Shown here one piece after another: positions 60,083-64,000 of a stretch of DNA of 64,000 nucleotides. This DNA comes from Akkermansiaceae bacterium. GTDB lineage: Bacteria > Verrucomicrobiota > Verrucomicrobiia > Verrucomicrobiales > Akkermansiaceae. The DNA lies in the NCBI GenBank assembly GCA_015062055.1, contig SUVK01000002.1, forward strand, positions 24,703 through 88,702, in the 5' to 3' direction. The notes beneath the pieces are model-generated. The model had not been told where the DNA came from and did not search any database. It saw only the letters and a list, made by a program, of their open reading frames with translations. A program made the position numbers and the translations under genes. Position 1 is the stretch's first letter. Each line of letters begins with the position of its first letter.

Positions 60083-60604
60083 ATGACTCAAAGAAATATA
60101 ACAACATTGGGACAAGCTTTGGAGCAAGCTGTGCCTATTATCGATATCAGCTCCAGAATACATGAAAACAAAAACCCCGAGTTTGCTTTATTAAGCAATT
60201 TGGGCCATAAACCTTTCCGTATCGATGGCCTCTCTTTTGAGTGCTTGGAAGGATTTTTGCAGTGTATTAAGACAGATGATGAAGCCAGACAAATGGATTT
60301 TTGTGCTATGTTGGGGCGGCAAGCAAAAAAGGAGGGTTCTAAAATAGCGTGGAAGCACAAGCAAACCTTATATTGGAAGGGGCGGGCTTATGGCCGCCAC
60401 ACAGAGGAGTACCAGCAATTAATTTCACGAGCCTTTCAAGAATGCTATCAACAATGCGAGGAGTTCCGGACCGTGTTGGCTGCTACGGGGAATGCCATTT
60501 TAGACCATACTATTGGTAAAGTAGACCCGACAGACACTATTTTAACGATAGAAGAGTTTGTGAGTCGACTGACGCGTTTGCGCGAGTATGGTTCGTTATT
60601 ATAG
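60083..60604 (+). CDS. Divergent NADAR/YbiA-like protein
   Basis: LSNLGHKPFRIDGLSFECLEGFLQCIKT ... ISRAFQECYQQCEEFRTVLAATGNAILDHTIG parallels YbiA SNF..P..VDGK.WPTSEHYFQAQK ... AKFEQHAELRALLLAT...LVEHT. Confidence 0.5.
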   Translation: MTQRNITTLGQALEQAVPIIDISSRIHENKNPEFALLSNLGHKPFRIDGLSFECLEGFLQCIKTDDEARQMDFCAMLGRQAKKEGSKIAWKHKQTLYWKGRAYGRHTEEYQQLISRAFQECYQQCEEFRTVLAATGNAILDHTIGKVDPTDTILTIEEFVSRLTRLREYGSLL

Positions 60605-60675
60605 GATGCTTCAGAAAGAAAACCTGACGAAGACAGGGTATTTCAGTTATATCAAAACGTTAGAAAAACCCGTTA

Positions 60676-61557
60676 TTATTTTTGCACCCAAATGGTTTTG
60701 AGGTATTGTTCGCCGTCAAAATCAAACGTCATGGGGGAGGTGGAGAGTTGCGCATTGGGCGCACCGGAGGCCACGAGTTTACGGAAATCTGCCGTGGAAA
60801 CTTTACGGCAGTTGGTGGTGCAGAGCATCCAGCCACCGGGGGCAAGGCAGGCCAAGGCTTTGGCAACAAGTTTGCCGTAGTCTTTTTCGACTCTCCAGAT
60901 GTGCCCTTTAGCATCTCTGGAAAAGGTAGGCGGGTCGAGCACAATGGCATCGAAAACGCGACCTTGGCGGGCAAAGCGGTCGAGCCAGTGCAGGGTGTCT
61001 CCCTTGCAGAAGAAATGTTGAGTGGGGTCTATGCCGTTGAGCTCCATGTTCTCTCTGCACCAGGTTAAGCAGGGTTGTGCCAAATCCAGCGTGGTGGTAG
61101 TGGCACCGGCAAGGGCTGCGCACACCGAGAATGCGCCTGTGTATGAAAACGTATTAAGGAGTCTCATGCCTTTGTGGCAGCGACTGTGTACCGTGGCACG
61201 GTTGTCTCGCTGGTCCAAAAAGATACCTTGCGAATAACCGGCATCCATATCCATGATGTAGCGTACGCCGTTTTCCTGAATAATAAAGCGAGGTTCGACC
61301 AACGGCCCGCAGATGTGCTTGGGGGCTTCTTTTACGTCGTTATCCAAGCGTTTGAGGTATACCGGGCGATTGGTGGCGGTCAATAAGTCCTTAAGTCCGC
61401 GAGGAAGTGTAGTGTTGCGTAACGATACCAACAATCTGTCCGACAATGAATCAATGAAGATATCCGGCCAAGGCGAGCCATCTGCTACCCGATAAGCATT
61501 GGTTTGCGGCGGGAGCTGGGCGGCGCGTTGCTGAATCCGCTCTTCAAGAATATTCAT
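60676..61557 (-). CDS. Class I SAM-dependent (RlmI-like) methyltransferase
   Basis: MDMDAGYSQGIFLDQRDNR, LLNTFSYTGAFSVCAALAGA, FDAIVLDPPTFSRDAKG. Confidence 0.88.
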   Translation of the reverse strand: MNILEERIQQRAAQLPPQTNAYRVADGSPWPDIFIDSLSDRLLVSLRNTTLPRGLKDLLTATNRPVYLKRLDNDVKEAPKHICGPLVEPRFIIQENGVRYIMDMDAGYSQGIFLDQRDNRATVHSRCHKGMRLLNTFSYTGAFSVCAALAGATTTTLDLAQPCLTWCRENMELNGIDPTQHFFCKGDTLHWLDRFARQGRVFDAIVLDPPTFSRDAKGHIWRVEKDYGKLVAKALACLAPGGWMLCTTNCRKVSTADFRKLVASGAPNAQLSTSPMTFDFDGEQYLKTIWVQK

Positions 61558-61574
61558 ATGCCGTGGAGGAGAAA

Positions 61575-61985
61575 TCAAGCATTGGCGGCGGCCTCTCTTT
61601 GAATCGTAGCGGCCATAGTGGAAAGTGCGTTGGCGCGGGTAGAGGCTAAATGCTCTTTGAGTCCGCATTCATCAAGTCGCTTCATGTCGGCAGCCTGAAT
61701 TTCGGCAGGTGTTAATCCCGAGAATAAGCGCACGAACAATGCGATAAGCCCTTTGGTAATGAGGGAGTCACTGTCGGCCATAATTTGCATCTTGCCATCC
61801 TGCACCTCGGTGCCTACCCATACTCTGCTTTGGCAACCCTTAATCAGGTATGCCGGTTTGCGATATTTGTCGGGCATGGCCGGCAGCTTGCGACCCAAGG
61901 AAATGATAAATTCGTACTTTTCTGTCCAATCCTCAAAAACGGACATATCATCCAGCAGAGACTCTATGCGTTGAGTGTAGTTCAT
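61575..61985 (-). CDS. sufE: SufE family cysteine desulfurase accessory protein
   Basis: WTEKYEFIISLGRKLPAMPDKYRKPAYLIKGCQSRVWV; ADSDSLITKGLIALFVRLFSG. Confidence 0.93.
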   Translation of the reverse strand: MNYTQRIESLLDDMSVFEDWTEKYEFIISLGRKLPAMPDKYRKPAYLIKGCQSRVWVGTEVQDGKMQIMADSDSLITKGLIALFVRLFSGLTPAEIQAADMKRLDECGLKEHLASTRANALSTMAATIQREAAANA

Positions 61986-61994
61986 GGTGTAAAA

Positions 61995-62906
61995 TCAGCG
62001 AGAAGTTGCTAAAGTGTAAAGTACGGCCTTTTGGGCGTGGAGTCGATTCTCGGCTTCAGAGAAAATGACGGGAGCATGGTTTTCCAGTACGTCGTCTGTG
62101 ATTTCGTAGCCGCGATATGCGGGCAGGCAGTGGAATACGCTGTGCCCGGCAGCAGCATGCTTCAACAGCTCGGCGTTGACTTGATAGGGGAAGAATGCTT
62201 GCTCCTTGGTTCCTTTTTCCGCTTCTTGCCCCATGGAAATCCAAGTGTCGGTGTTGATGATAACGGCATCTCGCACAGCTTCCACGGCATCGGTGGTGCA
62301 AATGATGCCTTCGTAGTTGAGTGCAGTCAAAGTGTCTGCTTTAGGCAGGGCCTGCTCGGGCCCGGCGAGAGCCAAGGTAAAGCCCAAGTGCTTAGCTGCC
62401 CACATCCACGAACGGCCCATATTGTTGTCGACATCGCCTAAGAAGGCGATTTTCATGTCTTTCCAAGCCCCAACCCCGTATTTTTCCTCCAGTGTGAGCA
62501 AATCTGCCAAAATTTGGCAGGGGTGTTCTTGGTCTGTCAGGGCATTGATGGTAGGCAAGTTGGAGTATTTGGCAAAATCTACAACTTCATCCTGTCCGTA
62601 GGTGCGAATAACAGCACCATGAATCATGCGCCCCAAGACACGAGCCGTGTCTTTAATCGGCTCACCACGCCCCAGCTGAATGTCTCTTGTAGAAAGGAAC
62701 ATGGGGCGTCCTCCCAACTCGGCAATACCAACCTCGAACGAAACACGTGTGCGTGTAGAAGATTTGGAAAAGATTAGAGCCCAAGTTTGGCCTGCTAGGG
62801 GTTGCGTCGTGTGGTGACCACGCTCTGCCTTAAGTTTGTGCCCCAAGGCAAGTAGCTCGCGTATTTGGTCGCCCGTCAATTCTTCTATGGAAAGCAACTG
62901 GTTCAT
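61995..62906 (-). CDS. argF: Ornithine carbamoyltransferase
   Basis: FSKSSTRTRVSFEVGIAELGG, GAVIRTYGQDEVVDFAKYSNLPTINALTDQEHPCQILADLLT, FHCLPAYRG. Confidence 0.95.
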   Translation of the reverse strand: MNQLLSIEELTGDQIRELLALGHKLKAERGHHTTQPLAGQTWALIFSKSSTRTRVSFEVGIAELGGRPMFLSTRDIQLGRGEPIKDTARVLGRMIHGAVIRTYGQDEVVDFAKYSNLPTINALTDQEHPCQILADLLTLEEKYGVGAWKDMKIAFLGDVDNNMGRSWMWAAKHLGFTLALAGPEQALPKADTLTALNYEGIICTTDAVEAVRDAVIINTDTWISMGQEAEKGTKEQAFFPYQVNAELLKHAAAGHSVFHCLPAYRGYEITDDVLENHAPVIFSEAENRLHAQKAVLYTLATSR

Positions 62907-62979
62907 GATGTTTTCTGCCGGTGAAAGCAGGAAACTATCATATTTGCCCCTGTTTGTAAAGGTCAGATTAAGTCAGTTT

Positions 62980-63831
62980 TTACTTATCTGCATGGCGCAT
63001 GTTGTGCAATATGGCATCTGCCATGTTGCGCACCGTTTCTTCCAATATGTTGGAGAGGTGGCTGCCTTGCCGATAATCGGCCGGGGCAAAAAAGTCTACA
63101 CGGTGTTGCCCGGATTTGAGATTGTAGCACTTACGGAAACTCTTGCGGGAGTCATCGCAGGGGTTATAGACGGCAACACTGGTGCCCCCCAGTTGTCTCA
63201 TCACGGTAAAGCAGGGGACGTCTGTGGGACCATCGCCCAGATAAATCATATGGCGGAAAGGGATGGGGCGCAAGTCACTATCCATGTGGTCGTTTACGTC
63301 CTCCGTATAGTCGAGCATACCTTTGTTAATACGGAAGAGGTATTGAGTTTTGGTAGTGTGCGAGATGACGCGTTTGGGGAAGTTGATGCAGCCGTTACAT
63401 TCGCTGAACTCGCAAGCGAAAACCTCTCGCATGTAAGGGCGAATGATGGAGCCATCGATAATGGATTTGATGCCACTGGAGATAATGTAGTACTCAACGT
63501 GAATTCCGGCGAAGCGGTGTTCGGGGGTAAGGGCGCGCTGCTCAAATGTTTCAAAGAAATCGGGGATGCCTTTGAAAAAGGTTAGTTTTTTACCCAGTTC
63601 GCGCAGGGCCTCATTGCTTACACCGTCAATACTGAGGGTATCGAGCAACTCCTTCAGGTAGCTTAATTCTCCGTCCCACCCCTCGTCTCGACTGCGATCG
63701 TTGCATTTTTTCCAAAACAAATCAGCATTGATACCGAACTCGGGGAAGATGGTATCTTCTTGCATATTGTGAGGGCTGAGTGTTTGATCAAAATCAAAGA
63801 TGAGAGCAATGGTATTCTGCGGTACGGCCAT
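62980..63831 (-). CDS. HAD-superfamily hydrolase
   Basis: [25 protein letters not shown]; start chosen at MAVPQ (63831) from promoter geometry (alternative MSMAV at 63837). Confidence 0.85.
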   Translation of the reverse strand: MAVPQNTIALIFDFDQTLSPHNMQEDTIFPEFGINADLFWKKCNDRSRDEGWDGELSYLKELLDTLSIDGVSNEALRELGKKLTFFKGIPDFFETFEQRALTPEHRFAGIHVEYYIISSGIKSIIDGSIIRPYMREVFACEFSECNGCINFPKRVISHTTKTQYLFRINKGMLDYTEDVNDHMDSDLRPIPFRHMIYLGDGPTDVPCFTVMRQLGGTSVAVYNPCDDSRKSFRKCYNLKSGQHRVDFFAPADYRQGSHLSNILEETVRNMADAILHNMRHADK

Positions 63832-63837
63832 GCTCAT

Positions 63838-63866
63838 CTTATAGCACCGAATGCTCGCTCTTTCAA
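63838..63866 (-). promoter_or_regulatory. Predicted sigma70 promoter of HAD gene (leaderless geometry)
   Basis: Minus strand TTGAAA-17 nt-TATAAG, 6 nt before ATG 63831. Confidence 0.65.
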
Positions 63867-63952
63867 GTAAAAACGGCACTGCGTCAAAAAAGTCGCGGAA
63901 TGACGGACTGAGGCGCGCCAACCATCAAGAGTTGTGGTAATATGTGGTTGGA

Positions 63953-64000
63953 ATGAACATTATACCAGCTCTTGAAATGAAAGGCTGGCGCACCTCTGCG
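63953..64000 (+). CDS. Possible start of a CDS cut by window edge
   Basis: ATG AAC ATT ATA CCA GCT CTT GAA ATG AAA GGC TGG CGC ACC TCT GCG: MNIIPALEMKGWRTSA, divergent from HAD gene. Confidence 0.35.
   Translation, partial: MNIIPALEMKGWRTSA

Noticed and set aside
62836-63585. 249-aa plus-strand ORF
   Set aside because: Antisense to argF and the HAD gene

Overview
64 kb of ordinary bacterial chromosome with few accessory-looking parts, probably Verrucomicrobiota and Akkermansia-like (inferred from gene content and style only). Most genes are on the minus strand. Recognisable loci: aroA (partial), tatA, an Rrf2/IscR-like regulator, dnaA, thiL, a menD-menB-menC cluster, pgk, a complete F-type ATP synthase operon (atpB-E-F-H-A-G-D-C), lipA, a eukaryote-like glgB, pgsA, metF, tRNA-Arg(CCU), anaerobic RNR (nrdD/nrdG), argF-sufE and an RND efflux operon. 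Main points for follow-up: (1) a three-gene operon combining an FHA-like/Zn-ribbon/P-loop GTPase, a GAP1-N2-like membrane protein and a large TM coiled-coil protein (7031-11824), resembling GTPase-centred conflict/regulatory systems; (2) a recurring promoter layout in which sigma70-type -35/-10 pairs sit only 6-12 nt upstream of start codons, predicting widespread leaderless or ultra-short-leader mRNAs; (3) a class III RNR whose glycyl-radical motif is on a separate 71-aa ORF, in frame with nrdD but separated by two stop codons; (4) a tandem-fused (two-module) RND periplasmic adaptor; (5) a cobalamin riboswitch controlling a TonB receptor / OppA-like binding protein / TonB operon. All calls come from reading the sequence and supplied ORFs; no database search was run.
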